A stretch of 64,000 nt of DNA from Turritopsis dohrnii. Taxonomy: Eukaryota; Cnidaria; Hydrozoa; Anthoathecata; Oceaniidae. Within the stretch, counting starts at the first letter, position 1, and every line of letters begins with the position of its first letter. Location of the stretch: positions 310,001 to 374,000 of the forward strand of contig BQMF02000199.1 in the NCBI GenBank assembly GCA_027922465.2. The letters run 5' to 3'. Positions 23,241-35,200 of this stretch are shown here, piece by piece. The notes below the pieces were generated by a model. It was not told the DNA's origin. It worked only from the letters and a program-made list of their open reading frames with translations, and searched no databases. Made by a program: the position numbers and the translations under genes.

Positions 23241-24130
23241 TGAGAAACTACCTGACTTTCAGAAAAATGTTAGCATTGACTTTGATGAGATCAAAATTAA
23301 AAGGGATTTGGTATACCGAAAGTCAACTGGACAACTTGTTGTTTCACTGAGATGGCCGATATTAATGAGGAGTTTCGTCAATTTCAACATTCTTTTGCTG
23401 ATAACAGTAATATGCCACTTATGTAATTGTTTTCATGGTAAGAGGAATTTTATCAAATGTATTTGGATATTTTGCTTCTTTGGGTTTCACTGCAGCTCCG
23501 CTGTATCCCTGTGTGTGGGAAGCAACTAAGGTACTGGAGTTACTTGGTTTTTATGTGTGAGCATTTATATCGGATGGAGCATCACCAAACCGGAAATTTT
23601 ATGATATGGTTGTTGGTGATGAATATTTCACAGTCAATTTATTTAATGAGTAATCTATTTGTTTTCTGATTACTGTCACTTGATCAAAACAACAAGGAAT
23701 TGTTTCGAAAATTTGTTTGGAAATTTGAATACTAGAAATCTTCGAGCAAATTTATGGTTTTTTTTCTTGTTGGTGAAATTCTTTTTTTGTAGCATTGTCA
23801 TGATTTGCCTTATTTTCTTTGAAATGTAAATATTACTTTGCTTTGAATACACAAGTTTTTTTATTGTTTCTTGACTGGTACATTTTATATATTTGTAGTA
23901 AATACGGGTTTTATTTTGGTTTGTATGCGTATATATATATTGCTTTTAAATCTCTTGGTTTCAGTTGGACGGAATGGACATAAGCTGGAAACTAAGTGGA
24001 TGTATATGTGTGGGACTTAGGTCTTCATTGTGCTGCTCCAGCGTTACGAATGCTACATAGGTTTAAGGAAGAGCATGTCAATTTATCCCCTAGATTACGA
24101 ATGCAGGTAAAGCTAGCTGTGCAGTTATAA
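23188..24130 (+). pseudogene. P-element-like transposase (RNase H-like core)
   Basis: The block 23230-23400 has VSIDFDEIKIKRDLVYRKST, the usual start of the RNase H-like domain of P-element/THAP-type transposases (first catalytic Asp in FDE), then MADINEEF after a shift. A second block, 23470-23650, has PCVWEATKVLELLGF, a TGA, then ISDGASPNRKFY (second catalytic Asp). A third, 23965-24110, matches DISWK and LRMLHRF and EEHVNLSP. Order and spacing fit one multi-exon transposase with decay. No THAP domain is visible upstream. In the family this enzyme cuts and pastes DNA; this copy cannot. Confidence 0.75.
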
Positions 24131-25979
24131 CACCTTTTTTATTTTACATTTGCTTTAGAAAAAAACCTACTATTATGTAAAATAAAGGAAAATGTCCTTA
24201 ATTTTTATTACTTGTCATTACATAGACAGAAAGAAAGAAATAATTTGGAATATCTTGAAAATCAAAAACAAATACGTCTGCGGTAGTATCCCAACGCACG
24301 CGAAGGACTGTTTTCAAATTACATTTGGAAATACCTAGTTGTGAAAATGTGATATCATCAGTAAGGTCAGCAGTTATTTCAACTTTCATTCGTTCATTGA
24401 AAAACTTTTGAAGGTCATCATCATTGGACACCCATTTTTGTAACTCAAAGCCCCCTTGCTTAAGAATTTTTGTCGCCTTATCAAAAAACTCCATCCCTTC
24501 ACGCACGGAAGCACATCCAGATGTCGTGTCATCTACATAAAGATCGTGCAGAAATTTTATAACGAAACTCTCGTCAAAAGGAAGATACTTGCTAAAATGG
24601 TGCCTGATGGTCCCATTAAGCAAAAACGGGCTACATGTCAGACCAAACACAACACGTAGAAAACGAAAAATCACAATTTCTGGGTTTTGGCAATCAGTAT
24701 CATACCAAAGAAACTGTAGAAAATCCTGGTGATCTTTGTGAATGCCGATGTTCAAAAAGGTTTACTGTATGTCAGCAGTGATAGCTATTTTGTTTAAACA
24801 AAGTCTTAACAAAATATTAAAAATTTTCCAGAGAAGGTTTGGACCTGGATAAAGGCAATCATTCAGGCATGTACCTTCAGTCGCCGCCGAAGTGTCGAAA
24901 ACTGTTCGAATTTTAGTTGTGGACCTCTTTTCTTTCACTACTGGTCTATGAGAAAAGTAGTGAACATATCCACATACTTTTGGTTCCTCAACTCTTGGAA
25001 TTTTCTCAATAATTCCATCTCTTTAAAATCTTATTATGTTTATCAAAAATACCATTGCTAACACGTTTTGGCTTTAGGTTTTCTAGCCGTTTATTGCTCA
25101 CCAGAAAATTATCAGCTAAATCATTATGGTCAGGACGAAACGGAAGTCTCCTAACATAAGGTTTGTCCATCAAAACTCTAATCTGTTTGGAACTTTTCAA
25201 TAACACCATCATCATCATTCACCTTTTCAATCTCCCAAAACTTTTTCAAATCTTCTCTCAAATCATCAACTTCAACTGTACATTTCATAATATGTGTAGG
25301 CGCTTCACACTTTTTCAAATCACCAACTGTTGCACCTTAAACCCATCCAAAAATCGTTTCACAGGCTACCGGCCCACAACTTCCCCTTTTAACGTCGTCC
25401 CAAAAGAACTTATGGTAGTAGTCAACACCTACATTATCGAAATCAGCCAGACGTAAATGTTTCAAATGAGGATAGTTCCTCTTCACGAAAGAAATCTTTT
25501 GTCCTGAAAGAGGACTACAAACTTGAGGCACACACAAAGCTTCAATGATGATGACTTCATCATTTTCACCCTTCAGCTTCAATCTCACAACGTCAAGATT
25601 TTTTGCATTACTACTAGCAGCACAGAAAGTATTGATCAAAACTCTTTCAGTGTGTATTGTAGGTGCATTCACATTTTTCCTCACTTCCTCTGTGACATAA
25701 GACCTTCAACTGACACTATCAAAAAGAATACGGGTTTCTGTTTGGCAACTACATTTTGTGTTGGAGACTTCAGAAAAAGCTGTTTACAACAAAATACCAC
25801 CACTAATATGACTATGACTTCTTTTCTGTGTCACTTCTTTCTCCTGAGGTACAAAGCGCTACGTTATGTCTTTTCTGGCATTTCCTACAGCCATACTTGA
25901 CTCTGCACTCTCTCGCTTTATGATCCAAACCCAAACAGACAAAACAAAGACGTTTTTCTGTTACACTTTCCCATCTATT

Positions 25980-26303
25980 ATTATTATTTTTTTTATTTTT
26001 TTATTTTACGAATGTTTACCCAGGATAGCCTCTTCAGTTCCGTAAGGTACTGTTATCAATGAGGGTCCTGCGAAGGAGGTCCTAGAGCATTTAAAGCCCC
26101 CATTTGGGCTACGGAAGCTGTAATGACAGGAACCGCTCAACTAGACAACCACCCTAGACATCATTCCTACTCTCTTGCTGAGTGCTAAGCAGAGAGGATT
26201 GATTCACACTGTTATAGTCGCTGGCATGACTCGGTCGGAGATTGAACCCGCAACCTCCCGAACAGGAAGCGAGCACTCTCCCACAAGGCTACCAGTCGGT
26301 CGG
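25980..26303 (-). mobile_element. tRNA-derived SINE, copy 2
   Basis: Nearly identical over about 300 bp to the copy at 37203-37511 in opposite orientation. Read on minus it begins with a tRNA-like head (A-box-like TGGTAGCCTTG region and a B-box GGTTCAATCTCC) and ends with a T-rich/A-rich tail at 25980-26015. It is inserted in the BEL/Pao gag region, flanked by TTATTATTATT on both sides, which may be a target duplication or microsatellite growth. Confidence 0.85.
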
Positions 26304-26322
26304 TTATTATTATTATTATTAT
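26304..26322. repeat. (TTA)n microsatellite
   Basis: A run of TTA triplets directly beside the SINE head; a similar run is on the tail side near 25976-25990. Confidence 0.85.
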
Positions 26323-27419
26323 TTCAAATATCTATACAGGAAAAATCGTCAGTTATAATATACGTATATAAATTATATACAATATTTACACTGTTATCTA
26401 CGATGTCCTGTGCATAAAATGAAAAATAATACTAAAAATACTAAAAACCGCGTAAAAAGAAATAAAGTGGAACAGGCCTTCAAAATTAGACTGCGCGATT
26501 TAAATGATCGAGAGACACTGAAATTAACAAACCCGAAGTGCACAATTTTGACTCACTGGTAAAAGGATTCAAAGGCTCATGCAGCGTGATTAGTAACTGT
26601 TCTGCATTGGGAACTGTTATGTGCTCCTTTTCCACAAAATACACACAACCTAGTGCTTTTATTTCCTGTGAAATATCCACTTGCTGTGTAAAGTGGATTC
26701 TTGTTTCTACCATGATTGAGCTGGTCACTCAAGTAACAATTTTCTTGAGCTCTCAATTCGCCATGGAAATGCTTCATCAACAATTCTAAGGTCCAAATAT
26801 CGCCAGATAGCTATCGCCAGATAGCTTCCTTGTAGTTCTCTGAACTTAAAGTCAAACCAGAGATGGTGCAGCTGCTTGACCCTTTAAATACCTTTTCAAA
26901 TAATTAAACCTGTCAATATCTGATGAATTACTATTTTAGTGTAAAGCAGTGGAAAACTGGTCCCAAAACCCTTGCCAGTCCAATGGATCACCATTAAAAC
27001 ATGGAAGCTCAAATTTTGGAAGTTTGCATTGCGAAGAAGAAGAACCGATTCTGCTACTTTCACTACTTTCTGCTATCTTTCTTTAAATAAGAGGCAGCAA
27101 GAAGAGGAAAAACTGGATCACTAAATTTGGCACATTCTATTACATCCTGTTCAATATCTTCAGGATCAAGAAGATTTCCCACTTCAGCGTCTAACATGTT
27201 CAGATCTGTTATGAGACTTTGCACTTTTATTGTAGATCCCTCCAGCACTGACAACGATGGAGAATCTTCACTTAGTACATTTTCTAACTGAGTGATTGCT
27301 AGTTCTAATCGAACTCACAAACCCTTACATTTGGCTAAAATTGTCTCGATAGAAGCCATGAAATCAACAATAAAAAAATTTGAAACAAATTCAACTTAAG
27401 AGGAAATGAACTATGCTTA

Positions 27420-28141
27420 CAAACAACCCCATTCAATTAAATCACCAGGGCAACCCAATAAACAATTAATAAACAACAAAGAAACCAGGTGTGAAGGATA
27501 AAAAGAGAGAAAAAAGATAATAAAAAAAGCGCTCTTACAAAGATTAAAAGCACTGCATGAAATTTAATGTTATCTGAATGAGATTTTATCAGGATAACCT
27601 TAAGATAAGGTCACGTTATCTGCATGTTTCTGAAGTTACCTGAGCCAGAAAACGCTTGAAGTTATCTGAAGTTATCATTCTGAATAGTGCATGTTTTCCG
27701 TTTCAGATTTTATTGTAGAAACTTCATATTCTTCCGGACAGTTAATGTAGAAACGTGACATTTTCTGGTTCAGTGAATTTGTAAAATATGAAATTCCACG
27801 TGACAGAAAATTAGTGCGTAGGTTAGTTAGCACATTCGTTATTTACAGGGATAAGGATAAAGTAATACTACCAATAAATTAGTTCAATAAGTTACAAAAT
27901 GTACATAAGCAAATTAGTGTCAGACAATGTGTTCCTTCCCAAAATGTTTTAAACGTCTCACAAAAGTTATCAGAAGTAGTTCAGGGTGAAAAGAGGTTAC
28001 AGAAGAGGCACTTATCCACAAAAAGCAAAAAGGACAAATGTTTGTGAAAAGTTCCAATTAAGGTTCACACAACTTAGCAAAAAAAAAAAAAAAAAAAAGA
28101 CATAAAAAGCTTGGTCAGATGTGTCACAATCCAAAAATTTA
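27420..28141. other. Spacer with GTTATCTGAA-type repeats
   Basis: Between 27565 and 27700, variants of GTTATCTGAA or AGGTTATCC occur about six times in both orientations, like subterminal repeats of a DNA transposon. A 20-base poly-A run lies at 28080-28099. No gene. Confidence 0.4.
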
Positions 28142-29200
28142 CTACGCGTCACTAACAAACATATCATATCCATATGGAAGAGCTTTTGGTGCTTTGCGTT
28201 TGCACGGAGTACCAACAGTTCTTTTAACTAACTGTTCCTTGGAACGCTTGGAACAAGTTTTGGTGTATGCTGAATCAACTTTATCAAGTAACTTTTGATA
28301 TTTCCTTGTTCTCCAACTGGGCTTTTTTACTTCAAAATATTGCTCTCCATCATCATTTTCCTTCTCCTCCTCTGACGACATCATCTCAGGTATCAACGCT
28401 TTCGTCATGTTTCTTTTGTTCTCTTCACTGAGCCCTTCAACTTTCTGGAGTGCCTTTGCCCTCCGCTCTGCCTTCTATAAAAAAGGAACATCAATTAACC
28501 CTGAATTATCACATTACCATAATAAATTTTGTCGAAAGGCAGCCAATAGGAGGGTTAAGACTCTCGAGTTCTAGTTCTAGGATCTCGCATCAAATGAAAA
28601 TCAAATTCAGTTCCTTACAGTCAGAGAATTATAACCTGAAAGATGAACTTACATGAACACGTCTTTGGTTTCTTGCAACCATCTTCATAGATTCCGGATG
28701 ATTTTTCTTTTTCCGTTGCTGAGTACGCTGACTCTCATAATACGTTTTAATAGCAGCTAAAAAAGATGAAAATGCACATAAAAATGTAAACAATTTTCTT
28801 ATACCGTATTCATGATTTAGCATCTAAAAATCAAGTCATTTTCCCACTAAAGAGCAAGCAGGACTATTTCAACAATTGAGGGAAATGGAAACAAATCTTT
28901 TAATTTCCTTTAAAAATAAACTTTAATTCTTTAGTTTACCATTTATCACTTGATCACGATCAGGTAGATTTGGGTGGAGACCAACGACAAAGTTTCTAAT
29001 ATAATTTGGTCTTCAGGTTTTCTTCATGAAAGGCACTAAAATTAAATTCAATGATAAATTGAAAAAGCCATAGGGAATGCTTACACATAAACATTAGACA
29101 AACATTGCTAAAACATGGAATCTTACCTCAGACCATTATCAATTTTCCATTTTGGAATATTTTGTTTATAGCCTTCTTCGTAACTCAATTTCACGTGATA
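28142..29200 (-). CDS. 3' exons of an unrecognised acidic/basic protein
   Basis: Exons 29200-29127, 28995-28940, 28756-28653 and 28474-28142 join with GT-AG borders and consistent phases (2, 1, 0) into an unbroken 188-codon C-terminal part. Features: a tryptophan-containing block (YKQNIPKWKIDNG), PNLPDRDQV, a basic segment (RTQQRKKKNHPES), an acidic patch (MMSSEEEKENDDGEQ) followed by PSWRTRKYQKLL, and a Lys/Arg-rich tail. The first coding exon is missing. The 5' exons at 35665-35201 are candidates for the same gene, separated by inserted elements. Similar acidic-then-'SWR' proteins occur with animal DNA transposons (from memory, not checked), so I infer a transposon accessory or regulatory protein, possibly BEN-like in origin. 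The family is not certain. Confidence 0.65.
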
Positions 29201-30028
29201 CTAGAATATAATATGACAAAATTAACAAGAATGTGATAACTAGTTCCAGTTCCGATAATGGGCAAATAGATGAATTTCCAAGTGATGTAATATTTATAAA
29301 CTAACAGTAGTGTTTTTGCTTGATTTCAACATAAATACTACATAGATCAAGTCACTTTCTTGTGAATATGCACACAATAAGATGTGTTAAGATAATCAAA
29401 GTATTGTGATTTTAAAACAGAGGTGTGAAACAATTATTCAGCATAAATAGAGTCTTTTGAAAGTTTTGCCGGAGATCAAGCTTAAAAAGAAACGTGTTTA
29501 GTTTAAGGTGGGTGTCAGGTGAAAAATCAAACGTCCTTAATTTTGATGTTATTGAGTTACTTCGACTTTATATAGTAAGGTACAATAAAGAAAAGGACAA
29601 AAAAAATTTTTTTTTCAAAAAATACCAAAAATGAATGCTTAGTCAGCAAAAAATCAGTAAAAAATGTAAAATTCTAAAAAGCCACAACTCCTGTTCTATA
29701 AATGGTATTGATCTCAAATTTGGAAGAGTTAATCACCAAAGGTACAGGAAGTACCTGACCAACCAGATTTTTTCAATGTTTTAAAAATCCATAATGGCGT
29801 CATTTTGAATTTTATGGTAAAATCCAAGTACGCTTTGGTTGACTTTAAACAGCCATAAAGTCGAAAATATTGATTATTTTTGTTATTCTGTGGTTCAGGC
29901 ACTTTCTGCATATGTATTGAATAATCTCTGAAAATTTCATAGAATTATCACCAGTAGATCACAAGATATCATTTTTTTCATTTGCAAATATGTCGAAAAA
30001 CTGCATTTTGAGAAAAACGTTAAAGAAA

Positions 30029-30250
30029 TTAAAAGTTTCCACTTGAATAAGAATCACCACCCTCACTCTCTTTTTGTCTGTCAATAAAACCTTTTCTGAT
30101 TGCTCTATTTCTTTTCCTAGCTTTCTTAAATTTTTTAGTTTCTTTAATGTCCAATTTCTTCACTCTCCATGTGTCCATTTGAACAGCGCCTTCACGAGAA
30201 AACTTTCCAAACGATAAGTTCAATTTGGCAAACACTGCATCTAGTCCATT
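30029..30250 (-). pseudogene. C-terminal exon of Kolobok-like transposase
   Basis: The frame carries a Gly/Leu-rich lead, SFGKFSREGAVQMD, then the basic block RVKKLDIKETKKFKKARKRN and a C-terminal EGGDSYSSGNF. A Lys/Arg block followed by a 'GxxYxxGxF' ending is typical of the tail of Kolobok-type transposases. The coding sequence upstream of about 30355 is replaced by the LINE, so the catalytic part is gone. Identification is from the tail motif plus the TTAA ends of the host element. Confidence 0.6.
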
Positions 30251-30356
30251 AACTCCCTCATTCTAATTGACAACTGCTGAATAGGTACCAATTAACGATA
30301 GGTGTCTCTGAGCTTTCTCCAGTGGTCTCTTCAAGTTCACTTTCTTCTTTTCTGAT

Positions 30357-32990
30357 GTTTTCAACACTATTTGGATTGTTAAAAAAGACAATAAGATTGT
30401 AACTAGATACAGCGATCACAGTGCCATTCTATGTGAAATTATAAAGTGGGATGAAAAAGACATAGAACAAAAAGGAGAGAAAATTAAGAAGGTGATGACA
30501 CAAAGCAGCTACAACCAGTTTAAAACACAGATTGAAAATGACAGAATAACTCAAATATGGCACAACAAGGAAAAAAGCATGCAAGAAATGTATGATGAAT
30601 GGTCAAAAAAGACTTTGGAAATAAAAGGAAAATGTGAATTAAAAGTGAAAAACAGAATGATGAGCAAAACAACAAGAACACTTACAGCTATAAAGAGAGA
30701 ACTAAAGAAGAAAAGCAAGCAACAACCAAACAACAAAGAACTTATTGAAAGAAGAAGGTTGGTGATAGAACACATATTGCAAGAGAACAATGAACAACAG
30801 AAGAGAAGGATAGTGTCAACAATAGAATCTCTCAGGAGACAGGGAGGTGGAATAAAGGAGCAAACGTTCTGGGAATTCAAAAGAAAACTAAATTCAACAA
30901 GAAAGGAGACACCAACAGCTGTTATAGACAAAGAAGGAAAATTGAAAGAAAGTCGAAAAGAAATACTGGAAGAGTATGAAAATTTTTACAAAAACCTCTT
31001 TGAAACAAAAGTAGCAACAAATGAGGAAGAGGTAGAAGCAGAACAAAAAGTAACAACAATGTTCAACGGAATAATGGAAAAATCAAAGAAACAAAAACCT
31101 CTGCATATAAAAGAAAAAGACATAACCGAGGCAATAAAGAAAGCCCCAGATGTAGATGGATGGAAAAATGAAATAGTAATTGAAGGGGGCCCCGAAATGA
31201 TCAAATCACTACAGGCAATGTTCAACAAGATATTATCTGAAATGACAATACCAACTCAATGGGACAAAATGAAGATCAAATCTATCTATAAGAATAAAGG
31301 GTCTAGAAAGGAACTGAAGAACAGAAGAGGCCTGTTTTTAACCAATATCATAAGTAAAGTGTTTGAAAACGTTATCCTGAATCTTACGAGCCCAAAACTT
31401 GACATCAGTGAACATCAGCTAGGAGGGAGAAAGGGGAGATCGTCGAAAGACAACTGGATAATTCTGATGACTATACTAAAGCGAAATAAATACCTGAATC
31501 AAGACACTTTTCTTATCTTTGCAGACGCTGTCAAGTGCTTTGATAAACTATGGTTACGAGACTGCCTAGTAGACATGTGTGAGACTGGAATGCGCGAAAG
31601 AGAGGTAGCAGTACTATACAAAATGAATAAGAGAGCCGAAATTGTTATTGATACACCATCAGGATTAACCGAGGAAATTATTGTAGAAGACATTGTCAAA
31701 CAGGGAACCATTTTTGGTCCACAGTTATGCTGTGTAAGCACTGTCAAAGTTAATGAAGTTACAGAAAAACTTATCACTGTAATATCACCAAAAATAAACA
31801 TATCTGGATTGGCCTATGTTGATGACATTGCAGCTGGGGGGAGTAAAACAATGATAGAAAAAACTGGAAAGGCACTGAGGAAAATGGAAGAAGAAAAGAA
31901 GTTCACCTTCAGTATGGACAAGAGTAAATTTATGATAGTTAGAACAGGAAAGAAAAAAAGTGATGAGAAACCATGCATAAACCTGACTAATGGAGAGATG
32001 CTTGAGGCGACAGAGTATATGTATCTTGGAAACTGGATCAACTCAGAAGGTAATATTGACAGACACCTGGTAGAAATGGAAAAGAAAAGAACTGCAATAG
32101 TAAAGGACATACAAGTACTTGCATCAGAGGAGAAGCTTGGTCATATTAGTACGGAGGCACAACTACTAATATATGAAAAGGCAGGAATACCCTCGCTAAC
32201 ATTTAATTTAGAATGCTGGATAGGGTTAAGGAAGAAGGATTGGGACAACATTGAAGGAATACAAACCAAAGCCTTGAAACAACTCATGAGAATGCCACAA
32301 TCCACACCAAGCTGGGGAATTCTAAGGGAACTAGGTATGTGGCCCTTAAGACATAGGATCCATTATGCTCGACTAATGCTAATGGAAAATATAATGGCAT
32401 CAGAGGAAAAGAGATTGGTCCGAAGAATAGTTCAAGATGAAAAAGAATATACAGCAACGTATGGGATATACAGTGAAACGATGAAAATAATGGAATTGTA
32501 TGGAGTGAAATGGAAGGAAATGGAAGAGTCAACAAAATCCCAATGGAAGAAGCAGGTTAAAGAAAGAATTAGTAAAAAAGTGGAGGAAGAATGGAGAGAA
32601 CAGAAGAACAAACTAAAATAGCTAAAACACCAAAAAGGAAAATTCCAACGAGAAGAATACATAAGAATGGAAGGAGTAACAACAGTAGCAGATATGATGA
32701 GAACAAGGTTGGAAATGTGGGATATCGGAAGAAGCATGGGAAATGATAGAAGATGTTGGGGATGTGGAGAAGAAGAAACAACTGAACATGTTGTTGAATG
32801 TGATGAAGTCAAGAAAGAATTGGGAACAACAGCGAATATCAAATGGATTGAAAGAGAGAATAAGGAACTACTGCTCCAAGTTACAAAACATCTGAAGGGA
32901 TATGTGGAGAGAAAGAATAATAATCTCTAATCTTTAGAAAAGAAAGAAATCCTCGCAATAATAAGTATTGCTTACTGGAAACGGTAAAGT
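30357..32990 (+). mobile_element. LINE (non-LTR) with near-intact reverse transcriptase
   Basis: A single frame runs from about 30363 to 32930, broken only by one TAG at 32619-32621. It begins inside an AP-type endonuclease end (YSDHSAILCEI), so the element is 5'-truncated. Reverse transcriptase blocks: GSRKELKNRRG region, FADAVKCFDKLW (catalytic Asp), QGTIFGPQLC, LAYVDDIA (catalytic YVDD), then thumb and a C-terminal knuckle C-x2-C-x7-H-x3-C (CWGCGEEETTEHVVEC). The long, nearly unbroken frame suggests it is one of the younger insertions here. It interrupts the Kolobok-like transposase. No poly-A tail or target duplication could be fixed. Confidence 0.85.
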
Positions 32991-33309
32991 GGGAATCGTG
33001 AGATTCAAGATTCAAAATTTAACTGAGAAATGCAAGTAATTCGTTTATTAGATGTCAAAGTAGTACACTCAATACTTCACTGTAATTTGTAAACATTATG
33101 ACTTTGAGTTTCAAAATTATGGAATTTAGATACGGGAAAGCAACCTACAAGTACACATAAAACGCCCCCGCCCGTGGAACGCGAAAACAGGGAAAATAAG
33201 GGGAATTTCTAAGGTAAATAAATGGTTGCCAGGGCCGTTGCTAAGGGTTTTTTTTTTCAACCAACCTCAAAAATCCTTCATTTTCATGAAGTTGAAGTAA
33301 GAAAATATA

Positions 33310-34215
33310 TCTATATATTAATAGCCGATTCTCCGTCTGTCTGTTTGTTTGTAAGTGACGCAAAATGGTAGATTTAGTTGTGAGCGAAATTGTTTCTTTT
33401 TTTGTGTGCGACGCGAGTTCGAAGCAAATACATTGCAACCCCAATCGAATGTGACTTTTTTTGGCTGATGAACTAATAGGAATAACGTTTCGTTTTTATT
33501 ATTTTGTTAGTTTTATATTCCACGTTGACTTGGCTTTGAAAACTAAATACAAAAGAAACTAATTGATAAAACATTTTGGACAAAAAGCAGCCGTGGGAGA
33601 ACGTGGTAGCATCTCGGTTTGCCAGTGTATCCAAACGTATCCTTGCCTGACTGTCTGAGACGGGTGAACTTTTTTTCAAGCAATCAAAATTTTAAAAACC
33701 TATAGGTAAAAAAAGAGTATCATAAAACAAAATATTTTTTTTTTTTGCTTTTGTCATAATAGTTGTCTTAATTTGTTTTAATCGATTTCTTTTAATCTTT
33801 TTATTTTATATCAGATCGAACGTTTTTTTTATTCACTTTATTCTTTTAGCACGTGCCTTTTTTTCTCTCCTCCCGTGTGATCTTTTTAAGAAGAGAAACC
33901 ATTTCCCCCTTACGTTTGATAACACCCATGTTAGAGCGCGTAACTTTTTTAAAACAAAAGTTAATACGTTTTGAGTGTATTGTTGTACTGATCAGCGATT
34001 GTTTTAAAAAATAAATAAGTAACACATCATGAAATTTGGGGTTTTTTGGAACCATTGTTTAAACTGATATTTGATATTTGATTTCGAATCTGCCTCTGGC
34101 TGAACACAAGTTGTACGAGCCGTTTTTTCAGGAAATATGAGGTTTATGGGGGTCTCCGGGGTGACACACAGAGCAGGTGCACATGGGCGGCGAGCGACGC
34201 CGCCTTGGCGGCTAG
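33310..34215 (+). mobile_element. Complete non-autonomous Helitron, GC-hairpin type
   Basis: Begins A|TCTATATATTAATAGCC and ends GGCGGCGAGC, hairpin GCCGCCTTGGCGGC, TAG|T: 5' TC, 3' CTAG, A-T insertion site, 906 bp. Interior is noncoding and T-rich. The copy at 50866-51692 (-) shares both ends and many interior blocks; 46971-47172 is an internally deleted 5' piece and 19855-19901 a 3' piece. Movement would need Rep/helicase from elsewhere. Confidence 0.88.
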
Positions 34216-34575
34216 TATAAACCTATTATTTTTGAAATCTACATAAAATTCTGCGTCCAACAGTAACAAAATCAAAAAAATGACATTTTTGTCAAAATTG
34301 CAGCTTTTTTCACCTGACACCCACCTTAAAAGACCATTAGAGAACACTCTTTCGTAGGTATTTTTAAAAAGCTTTTGTTAGTTTGCGCAGTGACTGTTTT
34401 GAAGGGATGTCGTCCCATTTGTTATAGTATATATTCTTCCCTTCTCATTTAGATTATGTTCATTGTAAAACATAGTAACTAAATATACATGCAAGGAGGT
34501 TCCCTTCATGAACATAATCTTTTACTAAACAGTTGATCTAATCATTGGAGTGAGATTTCGTTTTGGACTGAAATC

Positions 34576-35190
34576 ATGACAATTTTGGAGTGCCCGATCG
34601 AAACGTGCGAATATGCAACCCCTGATATTGACATGGCTGGTGCCGTCGCCATCCTTAATATACACGGAAGCATCCACCAGAACGCGCAAGGACAGATGGT
34701 GCCAACTGTCAGAGTCCCGAGATTGGAACGCCCCAAGATCAAAATGAATGCTACTTCTGAGGAATGGAACGCCTTCAGTCGCAGGTGGGATACCTATCGG
34801 ATCGGCTCAGGCATCACTGACACATCTGCCGCAGCCCAGCTCTTAGAATGCACTACAGAGGAACTTGGTAACATTACGTTACGTGCATATCCGACCTTCA
34901 CCACCTCAACACGTGAAGAGGCCACACGCATCCTGAAGTCCCTTGCAGTTGTACCTGTTGCGCTAGGCGTTATTCGTGCAGAACTTAGCTCCATGATTCA
35001 GGGAGCTGACGAACAATTCAGGACATTTGCTGCCCGCGTCCAAGGGAAGGCAGAAACCTGTGAGTTCAAAACTACATTTAGAACCCAATGTACAGGCTGT
35101 GCTACTGTTTTAAATGGGGAAACATACTATACTGACGAACGCATAAGGGATGTTCTGCTGAATGGGATTGCTGATATAGGAAAACTGAAA
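34576..35190 (+). pseudogene. LTR-retrotransposon gag fragment
   Basis: About 205 codons of an unbroken frame from the ATG at 34576. It opens with a C-x4-C zinc-like motif (CPIETCEY), then RVPRLERPKI, WNAFSRRWDTY, and ends with an intact-looking pair of cysteines (FRTQCTGCATV) and RDVLLNGIAD, a pattern common in Gypsy-type gag of marine invertebrates. At about 35190 the frame passes into unrelated sequence (the opposite-strand exon at 35201). Base composition is visibly more GC-rich than the surroundings, as in a recent arrival. No pol follows. Confidence 0.65.
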
Positions 35191-35200
35191 TACAATTTAC

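Larger units (their letters stand above)
24198..27400 (-). mobile_element. BEL/Pao LTR retrotransposon, gag-pol remains
   Basis: Read on minus. Gag at 27350-26780 (a 63-codon frame at 27254, then LDWQGFW-type and RYLDLRIVDEAF-like pieces in several frames), a knuckle CVFCGKGAHNSSQC at about 26600, a second knuckle CFVCLGLDHKAREC at about 25920, protease-like frame 25684-25337 (VLINTFCAASSN, ending GPVACETIFGWV), a connector 25218-25006, and reverse transcriptase from about 24850 with FLNIGIHKDHQDF and the catalytic LYVDDTTSG (frame 24755-24198). A SINE splits gag. No RNase H, integrase or LTRs were found, so the copy is 3'-truncated and frame-broken. Gag-pol order and motifs make the BEL/Pao call strong. 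Confidence 0.82.
29507..34325. mobile_element. Kolobok-like TTAA element with nested inserts
   Basis: A perfect 20-bp terminal inverted repeat starts GGTGGGTGTC at 29507 and ends GACACCCACC at 34325; TTAA flanks both sides (29503-29506 and 34326-34329). TTAA targets fit Kolobok or piggyBac; the only native coding remnant (minus, 30250-30029) looks Kolobok-like. Inside are a LINE (30357-32990, +) and a complete small Helitron (33310-34215, +). The left 500 bp (29530-30000) is noncoding and holds a small palindrome (GGTACAGGAAGTACC at 29740). The element therefore moved first and was then hit at least twice. Confidence 0.8.

Noticed and set aside
28080..28099. Poly-A run as a LINE tail
   Set aside because: No LINE coding sequence lies upstream on either strand near it.
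30551..32842. Several long minus-strand frames opposite the LINE
   Set aside because: They are low-complexity Ser/Phe/Leu shadows of the Lys/Glu-rich LINE protein.
29507..34325. piggyBac identity for the TTAA element
   Set aside because: TTAA fits, but the TIR start and the C-terminal basic tail followed by GxxYxxGxF fit Kolobok better.
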